Shown piece by piece: positions 18,155-25,929 of a stretch of 36,883 nt of DNA (position 1 is its first letter; each line of letters opens with the position of its first letter). A model generated the notes under the pieces. The model was not told where the DNA came from and ran no database searches. It worked only from the letters and a program-made list of their open reading frames with translations. The stretch covers positions 1 through 36,883 of the IMG/VR virus record IMGVR_UViG_3300032047_002101; one strand, 5' to 3'. Source of the stretch: a virus. Both the position numbers and the translations under genes were made by a program.

Positions 18155-19015
18155 ATGGGTAGAGTATCTTTTTCTCAGTACAATATGTGGAATTCATGTC
18201 CACAACAATACAAACTAAATTATATCGATAAGTTAGGTGAAAGTTCAGGTAACATTCACACAATCTTTGGTACTGCAATGCACGAAACAATCCAACACTT
18301 TTTGGATGTTATGTACAATGTAACCAAGAAACAAGCAATGGAGATTGATTTAGATATTTTATTGAAAGATAAATTGATTGAGGCATTCAATGATGAAAAG
18401 AAAAAACAAGGTGATAGATTACCAACAACTCAAGTTGAATTAGAAGAGTTCTATGGTGATGGTAGACAGATTCTAAAGTTCTTTAAATCCAAATTGGCTA
18501 AATGGTACTCAAAGAAGAATCAGAAATTAGAAGCTATTGAGTTGATGTTAAATTCTGAGATTAAACCAAATGTACATTTTATTGGTTATGTTGATGTTGT
18601 TCTTAGGAACACTTATGATAATTCAATTATTATCATTGATTTGAAAACATCTACTAGAGGTTGGAACAAATACCAAAAAGCTGATAAGATAAAAACTTCT
18701 CAGATACTTTTATACAAAAAGATATATTCAGATAAGTACGGAGTACCTATGGATAAGATTAAAGTAGAGTTCCAAATACTTAAGAGAAAAATAAATGAGG
18801 ATTATGAATTTCCTATTCCTCGTATATCATCATTTGTACCAGCGAATGGTAAACCCTCCATCAATAAGGCATGGGGTGGATTTATGAATTTCATTGAATC
18901 TGTTTTTGATGAGAATGGTAAACATAAATTAAATGTAGATTACTTCACCAACAAAGGTAAACCATGTGATTGGTGTGAGTTTAAACAACGAGGGTTGTGC
19001 TCTGCATGGAATTAG
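18155..19015 (+). CDS. PD-(D/E)XK exonuclease with AddB-type iron-sulfur staple (RecB/Cas4 family)
   Basis: A 286-residue stand-alone nuclease. It begins with SFSQYNMWNSCPQQYKL, the usual start of RecB-like domains, including C15. FGTAMHETI (about 38-46) supplies the first active-site helix. The catalytic core is GYVDVV (D147) and IDLKTS (D162, K164), followed by QILLYKKIY (about 183-191). The C-terminus has C271-x2-C274-x7-C282 (CDWC...LC). One N-terminal and three C-terminal cysteines are the layout that binds a 4Fe-4S cluster in AddB and Cas4. Likely a single-strand or end-processing exonuclease in recombination, replication or host DNA breakdown. It has its own class 1 promoter. Confidence 0.88.
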   Translation: MGRVSFSQYNMWNSCPQQYKLNYIDKLGESSGNIHTIFGTAMHETIQHFLDVMYNVTKKQAMEIDLDILLKDKLIEAFNDEKKKQGDRLPTTQVELEEFYGDGRQILKFFKSKLAKWYSKKNQKLEAIELMLNSEIKPNVHFIGYVDVVLRNTYDNSIIIIDLKTSTRGWNKYQKADKIKTSQILLYKKIYSDKYGVPMDKIKVEFQILKRKINEDYEFPIPRISSFVPANGKPSINKAWGGFMNFIESVFDENGKHKLNVDYFTNKGKPCDWCEFKQRGLCSAWN

Positions 19016-19018
19016 TTA

Positions 19019-19047
19019 CGTTTTTCTAATTTATATATATTTATATA
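19019..19047 (+). promoter_or_regulatory. Class 2 shared upstream motif (second copy)
   Basis: CGTTTT (19019-19024) and TATATATTTATATA (19034-19047) match the copy at 8189-8217 with identical spacing. It starts 3 bases after the exonuclease stop and precedes the ATG of the ribbon-helix-helix gene by 21 bases. A good Shine-Dalgarno AGGAG lies between (19060-19064). Confidence 0.5.
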
Positions 19048-19068
19048 CAAACATAAATTAGGAGAGTT

Positions 19069-19263
19069 ATGGCAAATACGAAATTAACAACTGTAAAGAT
19101 ATTGACAGATGTATATTCAAAATTTAAAAAATATTCATTTGATTCAAGTTTAACTTTACAAAAACTAGTAAATCGTTCACTTAACAAATATGTTGAGGAT
19201 GACGATTACAGAAAAGAAATTAACAACTACGAGAACCTACATGAAAGCGGTTCACAATTTTAA
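19069..19263 (+). CDS. Small ribbon-helix-helix (Arc/MetJ-like) DNA-binding protein
   Basis: A 64-residue protein with the pattern of a ribbon-helix-helix repressor: a short beta strand TTVKILT, then helix A DVYSKFKKYSFD, a turn, and helix B TLQKLVNRSLNKYVED. It would bind operator DNA as a dimer and is the only transcription regulator recognised in this window. It is preceded by the class 2 motif and a strong Shine-Dalgarno sequence (AGGAG, 4 bases from the ATG), unusual here and consistent with high expression. A 46-residue gene follows 2 bases later. The fold is likely; targets are unknown, with the class 1/2 motifs and the 31898 palindrome as candidates. Confidence 0.7.
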   Translation: MANTKLTTVKILTDVYSKFKKYSFDSSLTLQKLVNRSLNKYVEDDDYRKEINNYENLHESGSQF

Positions 19264-19265
19264 CT

Positions 19266-19406
19266 ATGAAGAATACTCAAGATAATGGTAATACTCAACT
19301 TAATTCAGCTCGTGAAGAGTTTAATGATAGAGTAGTTCGTAAGAAATACTTAGGGAACACACCAAGAGTTTATTGGAACTCATCAAGAAGATTTAGAACA
19401 ATTTAA
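19266..19406 (+). CDS. Small basic hypothetical protein (46 residues)
   Basis: A short frame from ATG at 19266 to TAA at 19404-19406, tightly placed between the ribbon-helix-helix gene (2 bases) and the first glycosyltransferase (10 bases). The product is rich in Asn, Gln and Arg (MKNTQDNGNTQLNS... VYWNSSRRFRTI) and basic at the end. It has no known motif. Its use of the gap with the same strand and codon style makes it a likely gene; function unknown. Confidence 0.55.
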   Translation: MKNTQDNGNTQLNSAREEFNDRVVRKKYLGNTPRVYWNSSRRFRTI

Positions 19407-19416
19407 ATAAATTTTA

Positions 19417-20802
19417 ATGGCAAAAAAGAAAATTCTACTATTATCAGATGATTTGAGAATGACATCTGGTATTGCTACCGTCTCAAAAGAATTTGTGAAT
19501 GGTACGATGGATAGATTTGATTGGGTACAATTAGGTGCTGCAATCAAACATCCAGACCAAGGAAAGGAAATTGATTTAGGAGAAGATGCAAGAAAGATAA
19601 GTGGTATCAAAGATGCATCACTTAAGATTGTGCCTTGGACTGGTTATGGTGATGCTAACATTTTGAGACAACTTATAATGAGACATCAACCAGATGCGAT
19701 ACTTCACTTTACAGACCCAAGATATTGGAGATGGTTATACGATATAGAATCTGAAGTCAGAGAAAATATTCCGATTCTATTTTATCACATTTGGGATGAT
19801 TTACCAGACCCACATTATAACAGAGATTATTACGAAAGTTGTGATTGGTTGGGATGTATCTCAAGACAAACGTATGGTATTGTAAGTAGAGTTGGTAAAT
19901 TAGATTCAACAACAATTACACCATTAGAAGATTCTCAAGTAGATTATGTACCTCATGGTATTAACTCAGATACTTACAAACCAGTTGAAGTACCAGCTGA
20001 TTTCAAAGAAAGAGTATTGATGGGAGATGATTTTGAATTTGTTGCCTTTTGGATGAACAGAAACATCAGAAGAAAACAACCATCAGATGTTATTTGGGGA
20101 TTCGAAAAGTTTAGACAAGGGTTACCTAAAGATAAACAAGATAAAGTTTGTTTAATAATGCATACAAATCCAATTGACCAAAATGGTACTGATTTAACTG
20201 CAGTTGCTGATAGAATTGCACCTGGTGCTAAAATCATATTTTCAACTGAGAGAGTTGACCAACAAAAACTTAATTGGATTTATAATATTGCTGATGTTAC
20301 AATTAACGTTGCTGGTAATGAAGGGTTCGGATTAACAACTGCAGAATCTATCATGGCAGGAACACCTACAATTATCAATGTGACTGGTGGATTACAAGAC
20401 CAATGTGGATTCAGAAAGAAATCAGATGGTAAATTATTCACTGCAGAAGATTACAAACAAATCGGTTCACTTCATAATTGGAGAGAGTGGGAAGATAAAG
20501 TAACTCATGGTGAGTGGGTAAAACCAGTCTGGCCTAGAGTTCAAACAATGACAGGTTCTGTTCCTACTCCATATATTATTGATGATAAAGTTGATGTACA
20601 TGAAGTTGGAGAAGCATTTAAGTATTGGTACGATAAAACACCAGAAGAAAGAAAAGAAGCTGGGTTGAAAGGTAGAGAGGCGTTTATGGGAGATTTAGGA
20701 TTAAATGCTAAAAACCAAAACAAACAAATGGCAGATGGAATTGAGAAGGCAATTAAAAACTTCAAACCGAAAAAGAGTTATAACCTATTTAAATTAACAT
20801 AA
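19417..20802 (+). CDS. Glycosyltransferase, GT-B fold (GT4-like)
   Basis: A 461-residue GT-B glycosyltransferase. The C-terminal nucleotide-sugar-binding half contains the GT4 signature EGFGLTTAESIMAGTP (starting about residue 300), with the donor-binding Glu pair in EGFG...E. The N-terminal half starts with a Rossmann strand KKILLLSDDLRMTSGIATV, where the Gly-rich turn after the first strand fits the acceptor domain. It transfers a sugar from an NDP donor to an unknown acceptor. It opens the 12-kb sugar cassette and ends in a TAATG overlap with a second GT-B enzyme. Confidence 0.88.
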   Translation: MAKKKILLLSDDLRMTSGIATVSKEFVNGTMDRFDWVQLGAAIKHPDQGKEIDLGEDARKISGIKDASLKIVPWTGYGDANILRQLIMRHQPDAILHFTDPRYWRWLYDIESEVRENIPILFYHIWDDLPDPHYNRDYYESCDWLGCISRQTYGIVSRVGKLDSTTITPLEDSQVDYVPHGINSDTYKPVEVPADFKERVLMGDDFEFVAFWMNRNIRRKQPSDVIWGFEKFRQGLPKDKQDKVCLIMHTNPIDQNGTDLTAVADRIAPGAKIIFSTERVDQQKLNWIYNIADVTINVAGNEGFGLTTAESIMAGTPTIINVTGGLQDQCGFRKKSDGKLFTAEDYKQIGSLHNWREWEDKVTHGEWVKPVWPRVQTMTGSVPTPYIIDDKVDVHEVGEAFKYWYDKTPEERKEAGLKGREAFMGDLGLNAKNQNKQMADGIEKAIKNFKPKKSYNLFKLT

Positions 20803-22067
20803 TGAGTAAACCATTTTTATTATTTCAAGGACCAGTTGCCACAAGAAGTGGTTATGGTGACCATTCAAGAGATTTATTGGCATCTCTTTTTAAGATGGAT
20901 AAATTTGATATTAAAGTTATACCTACAAGATGGGGAAATACTCCACAGAATCAAATAAACCCACAAACAGAACTTGGACAACAAATACTAAAGAATGTTG
21001 TTACAAAGATAGATAAACAACCTGATGTATATGTACAAGTTACAGTTGCAAATGAATTCAGACCAATTGGTAAATACAATATTGGTATTACTGCTGGGGT
21101 AGAAACAACTGTTGCACCAAAATCTTTCGTAGATGGGTGTAATCGTATGGATTTAATTTTAGTTCCATCTAGGTTTACAAAACAAACATTAGAACAAACT
21201 TCATGGGATGAAACTCATAAACAAACTAAAGAATTAATTAAACAACATAAGATTACAAAACCAATCGAAGTTTTACCTGAGGGTGTTGAGTTAGAACTAT
21301 ATCAAACACCACCTAAAATTGAAAACTTTTTAGAAGGTCTTGAAACAGATTTTAATTATCTAGTTGTAGGTCATTGGTTACAAGGTGAATTAGGGGAAGA
21401 TAGAAAAGATATCGGAATGACAATACAAACATTCTGCACAGTATTTAAAGATTTACCGAAGAAAAAACAACCAGGCCTTATTCTAAAAACATCGTCTGCT
21501 GGATTTTCTGTTATAGATAGAGAGGCAATCACAAAGAAGATACAAGGTATCACTAAAGAATTAGGTGATAAGTGTCCACCAATCTATTTACTATTTGGTG
21601 ATTTGAAACCAGAAGAGATGGCAAATTTATATCACCATCCAAAAGTAAAATCTATGGTATCATTTACAAAGGGTGAAGGATATGGTAGACCACTATGTGA
21701 ATTCACACTAACGGGTAAACCAATCATCGTTTCTAAGTGGAGTGGACATACAGATTTCTTACCAGAAAAATATACTGTTTACATTGATGGACAATTGAAA
21801 AATGTACATGAATCAGCAGCAAATGATTTTCTTTTAAAAGAATCAAAGTGGTTTTCAGTAAATTATTCAGATGCTGCTAAAAAGATGTATGATGTGTATA
21901 ACAACTACAAGGCACATGAAATGAAATCAAAGAATCTGAAAATCAATACTAGAAAGTTCTTCTCTTTGGGTAGAATGGATGAGATGTTCTTAGATATAAT
22001 CAATAAGTTGAATATCAAAGTACCAGAAAAAGTAGAGTTAAAATTACCTGAAATCAAAAAATTATAA
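20802..22067 (+). CDS. Glycosyltransferase, GT-B fold (second)
   Basis: A 421-residue GT-B enzyme with the same overall plan as its upstream neighbour: an N-terminal acceptor domain (FLLFQGPVATRSGYGDHSRDL) and a C-terminal donor domain with EGYGRPLCEFTLTGKPII (about 290-310), equivalent to the EGFGL..E signature. KPIEVLPEGVE (about 150) is the usual inter-domain region. It is coupled to both neighbours by single-base TAATG overlaps, so it probably acts in the same glycan pathway. Donor and acceptor are unknown. Confidence 0.85.
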   Translation: MSKPFLLFQGPVATRSGYGDHSRDLLASLFKMDKFDIKVIPTRWGNTPQNQINPQTELGQQILKNVVTKIDKQPDVYVQVTVANEFRPIGKYNIGITAGVETTVAPKSFVDGCNRMDLILVPSRFTKQTLEQTSWDETHKQTKELIKQHKITKPIEVLPEGVELELYQTPPKIENFLEGLETDFNYLVVGHWLQGELGEDRKDIGMTIQTFCTVFKDLPKKKQPGLILKTSSAGFSVIDREAITKKIQGITKELGDKCPPIYLLFGDLKPEEMANLYHHPKVKSMVSFTKGEGYGRPLCEFTLTGKPIIVSKWSGHTDFLPEKYTVYIDGQLKNVHESAANDFLLKESKWFSVNYSDAAKKMYDVYNNYKAHEMKSKNLKINTRKFFSLGRMDEMFLDIINKLNIKVPEKVELKLPEIKKL

Positions 22068-22597
22068 TGGATACTCAATTTTTAGCTTATAAGAAGTTAA
22101 TTGAAAATGAAAATCGTATAGGTAAGAGTAATATTAGATTAAGAAATCTATACAAAATTTCACAATACAAATATGCAGATGGTAAGAGTAGAAACTTAGC
22201 AGATGGTAAAGCGGCATATGTTTTCATATTTGGTTCAGTAGGTGATACAATTCATGGAGTAAAATTGAATTCAGTACATCCTAGAGATTTTATGGGGTTC
22301 TTATCTAAACTAAAAGATAAAAATGTAAACATAGATGACAGTTTACATTTGGATGAGATATTAAAAAACTTTGGTAGTATCAAATCAGATGATGGTTCAC
22401 AAGTTTATAAACTATTAAAAAGTTCTCCAAAGGTTTATAGTAAAAATTACAGAACATATAAGTTAAATTCATTAACATATATTTCAGAAGTGTTTTTACA
22501 AAAAGAAGTACTTAAACAATACTTTGCACCTGGTCAATCAAGACAAGAAAGAAAAGAAGTTATAACCGAAGAAATAAAAGACGATGATATCGATTAG
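22067..22597 (+). CDS. Hypothetical protein in the sugar cassette
   Basis: I do not recognise this 176-residue protein. It is basic in the first half and carries the segment GKAAYVFIFGSVGDTIHGVKLNSV near the middle, which looks like a small beta-barrel (SH3-like) module, and ends with an acidic tail (TEEIKDDDID). It has no signal peptide or membrane segment. Similar short 'Tyr-rich strand then GVKLN' modules occur in phage-specific proteins of unknown role, so it may be a phage gene lying between sugar genes. It is overlapped by the next gene (14 bases). Confidence 0.65.
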   Translation: MDTQFLAYKKLIENENRIGKSNIRLRNLYKISQYKYADGKSRNLADGKAAYVFIFGSVGDTIHGVKLNSVHPRDFMGFLSKLKDKNVNIDDSLHLDEILKNFGSIKSDDGSQVYKLLKSSPKVYSKNYRTYKLNSLTYISEVFLQKEVLKQYFAPGQSRQERKEVITEEIKDDDID

Positions 22598-23213
22598 TTA
22601 TGGAATAACAGTATGTAATGAGATTACAGAAATAGCAGTTTTAGTAGATACTCTTAAAGAAAAGTTAACAGAAGGTGATGAGATTGTAATTCAATATGAT
22701 GAGGGTTCAGTAACAGATGTAGTTATGGAATACCTTAACATTATGAAAAATATGCACAAGGATACAGTAAAAGTTATTGGATTCCCACTTAACAAAGATT
22801 TCGCATCTTACAAGAACAATCTTAAATCACATTGTAAAGGAGATTACATATTTCAGATTGATGCAGATGAAGTTCCTCATGAATTTTTACTAGATAATGT
22901 ACACGAAATACTTACATCAAATGATGTTGATTTGGTTCTTATACCAAGAGTAAATACAGTTGAAGGTTTAACTGATGAACACATTCAAAAATGGGGATGG
23001 AATGTTGATGATGGTGGTAGAGTGAATTGGCCAGATTACCAAACTCGTATTTACAAAAATACAGATGAGATAACTTGGATGAATAAAGTTCATGAAAGAA
23101 TTACAGGTTACGATACTTTCTCTAATTTCCCTGCAGATGAAAACTATTGTTTATATCATCACAAACAAATCAAAAAACAAGAACAACAAAACGAATTTTA
23201 CGAAACGATATGA
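22584..23213 (+). CDS. Family 2-like glycosyltransferase (GT-A fold)
   Basis: A 209-residue GT-A enzyme. It begins ISYGITVCNEI, the usual GT2 opening, and has the metal-binding DxD in FQIDADEVP (D93, D95). A later segment IYKNTDEITWMNKVHERI fits the acceptor side of small GT2 proteins similar to those that modify lipopolysaccharide cores. It overlaps the preceding gene by 14 bases and the dehydrogenase start by 4 (ATGA). Sugar and acceptor unknown. Confidence 0.85.
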   Translation: MISISYGITVCNEITEIAVLVDTLKEKLTEGDEIVIQYDEGSVTDVVMEYLNIMKNMHKDTVKVIGFPLNKDFASYKNNLKSHCKGDYIFQIDADEVPHEFLLDNVHEILTSNDVDLVLIPRVNTVEGLTDEHIQKWGWNVDDGGRVNWPDYQTRIYKNTDEITWMNKVHERITGYDTFSNFPADENYCLYHHKQIKKQEQQNEFYETI

Positions 23214-24040
23214 TAGGTATTATAGGACAAGGATTTGTAGGTAACGCTGTTTATCAGAAGTTTAAGAAATATTATGATGTTCACACATATGATTTAGATG
23301 AATCAAAATCAAACGATTCAAAAGAAAATGTGATTCATCAACAATATCTATTTCTTTGTTTACCAACTCCAATGAATGCTGATGGTAGTTGTAATGTAGA
23401 TATTATAGAAAAAGAATTAGAACATATAGATTTGATTGCAGATAATCATGAGATTATAAAAACAATTGTAATTAAATCAACAATTCCACCTGGTACAACA
23501 GAAAAGTGGAATAGAAAATATGAGGCATTAGATATAGTATTTAATCCAGAGTTTTTAACTGAAGCAAACGCAGTTAGTGATTATGAAAATCAAGATAGAA
23601 TTATATTAGGTGGACCAAGACCTGCATCAACCAATTTAAAAAGAATATTTTCAAAAGTATTCCCTAAGGCTAGAATTATTAAAACTAATTCAACTTATGC
23701 AGAAATGGTTAAGTACACAACAAATACTTTCCTATCAACAAAAGTATCTTTTGCAAACGAAATATATCAAATATGTCAAGTAGTGGGTGCGGATTATGAC
23801 AAGGTTATGGAATACGCAACATTAGATAAAAGGTTAGGAACATCCCATTGGCAAGTTCCAGGTCACGATGGTGATTTTGGATTCGGTGGGCATTGTTTCC
23901 CAAAAGATTTATCCGCCCTACTTCACTTGACAGAAAAATTCGGTACTATAAATAACGTTCTTCAGGCAACAAAAGATACCAATGATGAGATAAGAAAAGA
24001 TAGAGATTGGGAAAACATGAAAGGAAGAGCAGTAGTATGA
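23210..24040 (+). CDS. UDP-glucose/GDP-mannose dehydrogenase family protein, short form
   Basis: A nucleotide-sugar 6-dehydrogenase that would oxidise a UDP- or GDP-hexose to the uronic acid with two NAD+. It has IGQGFVG (NAD-binding, 5-11), PTPM, the STIPPGTT motif (90-97), NPEFLTEANA (112-121), a Lys in EMVKYT (168) and the catalytic Cys229 in GFGGHCFPKD. I place the start at 23210, where ATGA overlaps the previous stop and the Rossmann strand begins; an upstream ATG adds a tail unlike the family. At 276 residues it lacks the C-terminal UDP-binding domain of cellular enzymes (about 390-440 residues). Confidence 0.88.
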   Translation: MIGIIGQGFVGNAVYQKFKKYYDVHTYDLDESKSNDSKENVIHQQYLFLCLPTPMNADGSCNVDIIEKELEHIDLIADNHEIIKTIVIKSTIPPGTTEKWNRKYEALDIVFNPEFLTEANAVSDYENQDRIILGGPRPASTNLKRIFSKVFPKARIIKTNSTYAEMVKYTTNTFLSTKVSFANEIYQICQVVGADYDKVMEYATLDKRLGTSHWQVPGHDGDFGFGGHCFPKDLSALLHLTEKFGTINNVLQATKDTNDEIRKDRDWENMKGRAVV

Positions 24041-24921
24041 AAGTAACATTTATATATGCATATGAAAACGAAGAGTGGTCAACACCATTATCCTTAGCAT
24101 ATGAGTTTGAAGATAGAGGATGGGAAGTAGAGTTTGTATCCATAGGTTCTAATAGATTACAGAATTGGAATGATGTAGAATTAAAAAAATGGATAGATTC
24201 AAAACCAAAAACAGATATTGTTTTGTTTATGGATTGGGGTAGATTTGATTCATCTCTTTTAGATAAAAACTTAGTAGATGCATTTTGGGTACAAGAGAGT
24301 GGAGATGACCCACAAAACTTTGAAAGAAATTATCCTAAATCAGAAAGATTTCATGTAACTCTTTCACCTGATTTTGAATCAACAACAGAATACAGAAAAA
24401 GAAACCAAGATGCTCATTGGTGGACACATTTTGCTGATACAAGAACTCAGTTTCCAATACCACAAAAACCAAAGTATGTTGCAGTAACAAGTAGAGGAAC
24501 AGGTACTTCACAACTCCTAGATGGAATTACAGAACATGGTCAAGGTACTATCGGAAATAAGAATGGTATGGGGCCAGATGAACATACTGATTTTTTAAAT
24601 CAAGGATTGATGGTTATTCAACATAGTAGATGGGGAGAAATTACTCGTAGAATATTTGAGGGTATGGCATGTGGTAAGATGGTTCTATGTGATAGATTAG
24701 ATGAATCAAAAAAATTACAAGAGTTATTTGTAGATGGTGAAGATATAGTTTACTATGATGATATATTCGATTGTGTTGAAAAGATAAACTATTACAGAGA
24801 GAATGAAGAAGAAAGAGAACGTATTGCACAGAATGGATATAAAAAAGTAATGAAAAACCATACTCAGAAACAAAGAGCACAATTTATAATAGACCAATGG
24901 AAAAAGTACCAATCAGTATAG
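24037..24921 (+). CDS. Glycosyltransferase family 1-like (CgeB/GT-B C-terminal type)
   Basis: A 294-residue protein whose C-terminal half fits the glycosyl-transferase 1_2 (CgeB-like) domain: DFLNQGLMVIQHSRWGEITRRIFEGMACGKMVLCDR (about 185-225), then LFVDGEDIVYYDD and a helical tail with ERERIAQNGYKKVMKNHT. The short N-terminal half starts MKVTFIYAYENEEWSTPLSLAYEFEDRG. I choose ATG 24037, which overlaps the previous TGA as ATGA; an upstream ATG in frame at 24007 lies inside the dehydrogenase gene. It overlaps the following gene by 25 bases. Donor unknown. Confidence 0.83.
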   Translation: MKVTFIYAYENEEWSTPLSLAYEFEDRGWEVEFVSIGSNRLQNWNDVELKKWIDSKPKTDIVLFMDWGRFDSSLLDKNLVDAFWVQESGDDPQNFERNYPKSERFHVTLSPDFESTTEYRKRNQDAHWWTHFADTRTQFPIPQKPKYVAVTSRGTGTSQLLDGITEHGQGTIGNKNGMGPDEHTDFLNQGLMVIQHSRWGEITRRIFEGMACGKMVLCDRLDESKKLQELFVDGEDIVYYDDIFDCVEKINYYRENEEERERIAQNGYKKVMKNHTQKQRAQFIIDQWKKYQSV

Positions 24922-25637
24922 GAATTCTTTCATGGAAGAGTGGACAAACTTTAGTTAACACTTTACAAACTTACTTTGAAAGACAGTTCTTACATCATGT
25001 AAATGATGTTTGTATCTTATTTCAAGAGGTTTCTGAACAAGATAAAGAGATTGCAAATCATTTTGGTATCCCATATATTGGTTTACAAGATAATATTGGA
25101 ATAGGACAAGGGTTTATCAGATTAACAGAACAAGCACAAACTGATAATGTTTTAGTATTAGAACACGATTGGAAACTTATAGAAGATAAACAAACTTGTA
25201 TTGATAGATTGAAGAGTGGAATAGAATTATTAGATAATGGATTTTCTGCTGTAAGATATAGACACAGAGAGAATCCTGGTCATCCACATTTTTCATTCAA
25301 ATATCAAGGAAGAGAATTAGATTATTATGATGAAGAGATTGAATGTACTTCACCACATCTTTTGGATTCAGTTCACTGGTGTAATCCATATGAAAAGTTT
25401 CCACAACACATTGGAAAGGAAGGTGAGTATTTTACTACAACATCTCGTTATGGTAATTGGACAAACAATCCTACTTTATACAAGAAGGATTTTTATTTAA
25501 ATACGGTTGAACCATTCGCCGGAGGTGGTATCGCATTAGAAGGTAACATCTCAAAGTGGTGGGCAAAACAAAACTATAAAGTTGCTCATGGTGAGGGACT
25601 ATTTAATCATTTAGACGAAGGTAAACATGGAAGGTAA
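24897..25637 (+). CDS. Glycosyltransferase-like protein, GT-A type
   Basis: A 246-residue protein that starts PISIGILSWKSGQTLVNTL, a GT2-type opening, with an acidic site LEHDW (E89-H-D91) where the DxD motif belongs. The segment YIGLQDNIGIGQGFIRL resembles the GxGxG-like nucleotide region of GT2 proteins. The later half, with conserved-looking Trp, His and aromatic residues, has no motif I can name. It overlaps both its neighbours (25 bases upstream, 11 into groES). A glycosyltransferase role is likely from fold features and neighbours, but its donor is unknown. Confidence 0.7.
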   Translation: MEKVPISIGILSWKSGQTLVNTLQTYFERQFLHHVNDVCILFQEVSEQDKEIANHFGIPYIGLQDNIGIGQGFIRLTEQAQTDNVLVLEHDWKLIEDKQTCIDRLKSGIELLDNGFSAVRYRHRENPGHPHFSFKYQGRELDYYDEEIECTSPHLLDSVHWCNPYEKFPQHIGKEGEYFTTTSRYGNWTNNPTLYKKDFYLNTVEPFAGGGIALEGNISKWWAKQNYKVAHGEGLFNHLDEGKHGR

Positions 25638-25929
25638 ATTTAAACCATTAGGAGATAGAGTTTTGGTAAGACCAGAATCTCTAGGAGAAACAAAATCAAA
25701 AGGTGGTATTATCTTAACAGATAGTGCACAAAGAGGACAAAAAGTATTAGGAGAAGTTGTTGCAGTTGGAACAGGTATATTCTCTCAGAGTGGAGATGTA
25801 ATTCCTATAACTGTTAAAGTTGGTAATCAAGTTATGTATTCTAAAGATATGACTGGTGACCCAATAACAATTGATGATGAGAAATATTTCTTAATCAGAG
25901 AACATGAATTACTAGGATTCTATGAATAA
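25627..25929 (+). CDS. groES: Co-chaperonin GroES
   Basis: A complete 100-residue co-chaperonin. KPLGDRVLVRPE (6-17) is the family's opening motif; the mobile loop ETKSKGGIILTDSA (21-34) carries the GGIIL tripeptide region that docks on GroEL; the core GEVVAVGTG and the C-terminal KYFLIREHELLGFY are also typical. It should cap the GroEL ring encoded at 1394. It is embedded in the sugar cassette, overlapping the glycosyltransferase upstream and the HAD fusion downstream, rather than adjacent to groEL as in bacteria. It is slightly longer than E. coli GroES (97), with an insert SGDVIPITV in the region of the roof loop. Confidence 0.96.
   Translation: MEGKFKPLGDRVLVRPESLGETKSKGGIILTDSAQRGQKVLGEVVAVGTGIFSQSGDVIPITVKVGNQVMYSKDMTGDPITIDDEKYFLIREHELLGFYE

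Noticed and set aside
23147-23209. Upstream start for the UDP-sugar dehydrogenase
   Set aside because: It would add a polar tail before the Rossmann strand, unlike the family, while ATGA at 23210 overlaps the preceding stop.
24007-24036. Upstream start for the CgeB-like glycosyltransferase
   Set aside because: The extra residues overlap the dehydrogenase C-terminus; ATGA at 24037 is the cleaner start.
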